Source of the DNA: an uncultured Kiloniellales bacterium
GTDB lineage: Bacteria > Pseudomonadota > Alphaproteobacteria > Kiloniellales > JAKSDN01
Direction of reading: 5' to 3'
DNA length: 5,826 bases
Assembly: GCA_937974415.1 (NCBI GenBank)
Contig: CALJXB010000367.1
Coordinates: 1 to 5,826, forward strand
Shown here: one piece after another, positions 4,165-5,826 of the stretch
Position numbering within the stretch: the first letter of the stretch is position 1
Layout: every line of letters begins with the position of its first letter
The notes under the pieces: generated by a model
The model's database searches: none
The model's input: only the letters and a program-made list of their open reading frames with translations
Told to the model about the DNA's origin: nothing
Program-made: the position numbers and the translations under genes

Positions 4165-4191
4165 TTGGCACTCATCAAGGGAGAGTGCTAA
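4165..4191 (+). promoter_or_regulatory. CIRCE operator (HrcA binding site)
   Basis: TTGGCACTC (4165-4173), a 9-bp spacer, and GAGTGCTAA (4183-4191) match the CIRCE consensus (TTAGCACTC, nine bases, GAGTGCTAA) at 17 of 18 arm positions. The only change is G for A at position 3 of the left arm. It sits at the expected start of transcription, 79 bp before groES, where the HrcA repressor would block the operon in unstressed cells. Confidence 0.95.
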
Positions 4192-4270
4192 CAAGGCCGC
4201 GCCGCATCGATTTGCCCGATGACGGTGCGTTTCACCCTAAATCCAATGGTTCAACTTCGAGGGGAGCGAC

Positions 4271-4591
4271 ATGAAGTTCCGTCCGTTACACGATCGCGTT
4301 GTGGTCGAGCGTCTCGACCAAAGTGAGAAAACCGCCGGCGGCATCATCATTCCCGATTCGGCGCAGGAGAAGCCCATGGAAGGCCGCATCGTTGCAGCGG
4401 GTCCGGGCGCCAGGGCCGAAGACGGCAGCGTCAGCCCGTTGGACGTCAAGGTCGGCGACCGAGTGCTGTTCGGCAAGTGGTCGGGCACCGAAGTCAAGAT
4501 CGACGGCGAGGAACTCCTCATCATGAAAGAGTCCGACATCATGGGCATCATCGAGGAAACCGCCGCGAAAAAAGGCAAGAAGGCCGCCTGA
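4271..4591 (+). CDS. groES: Co-chaperonin GroES (10 kDa)
   Basis: GroES forms the heptameric lid of the GroEL folding chamber in the cytoplasm. The 106-residue product begins [16 protein letters not shown], with the mobile loop at about 16-33. That loop includes the GroEL-contacting hydrophobic tripeptide I25-I26-I27 in [47 protein letters not shown] forms the conserved C-terminal barrel and is followed by a lysine-rich tail (AAKKGKKAA). It is slightly longer than the 95-104 typical of the family because of the extra tail and a [13 protein letters not shown] loop. ATG 4271 is preceded by a good GGGGAG site (4261-4266). It is the first gene of the operon, 33 bp before groEL, and is controlled by the promoter and CIRCE upstream. 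Confidence 0.98.
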   Translation: MKFRPLHDRVVVERLDQSEKTAGGIIIPDSAQEKPMEGRIVAAGPGARAEDGSVSPLDVKVGDRVLFGKWSGTEVKIDGEELLIMKESDIMGIIEETAAKKGKKAA

Positions 4592-4621
4592 GGGCGCCCA
4601 GCGACAATTCGGGAGAATTAA

Positions 4622-5826
<1,205 letters not shown>

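Overview
The window looks like chromosomal DNA from a GC-rich alphaproteobacterium, possibly a Rhodospirillales-type lineage. The evidence is a CIRCE-controlled groES-groEL operon, a Usg-like protein (a family found mostly in Alphaproteobacteria), and a COX15-type (class 2) heme A synthase. The lineage is inferred from gene content, not from a marker gene comparison.

Layout. Positions 1-97 (minus strand) hold the first 32 codons of a TauE/SafE-like membrane exporter that runs off the left edge. Positions 98-1690 are gene-poor. This stretch contains three copies of a bipartite dispersed repeat, two or three small ORFs of unknown function, an 18-bp tandem duplication, and three plus-strand intrinsic-terminator hairpins. 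Two stretches look like structured RNAs rather than proteins: about 963-1099 (three successive stem-loops around a purine-rich segment) and about 1616-1688 (a promoter-like pair, one hairpin, then a UUCG terminator).

Positions 1741-3117 (minus strand) hold ctaA followed by a small MoaD/ThiS-type ubiquitin-fold protein that lacks the usual Gly-Gly end. Divergent from ctaA is a GFA-family zinc-binding enzyme (3246-3704). The 128-bp gap between them carries a 12-bp perfect inverted repeat placed almost symmetrically. The GFA gene converges on usg (3706-3987, minus) with one base between the stop codons. From about 4130 onward is the heat-shock unit: promoter, CIRCE operator, groES, and groEL cut by the right edge at codon 400.

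How the parts work together. GroES and GroEL form the chaperonin, with HrcA repression through CIRCE and a possible RpoH-type promoter. CtaA makes heme A for cytochrome oxidase, and the ThiS-like gene behind it is probably cotranscribed. The other genes appear to be independent neighbours. No complete novel multi-gene system is visible. The least explained signals are the two candidate structured RNAs, the three-copy repeat, and the symmetric ctaA/GFA intergenic region.
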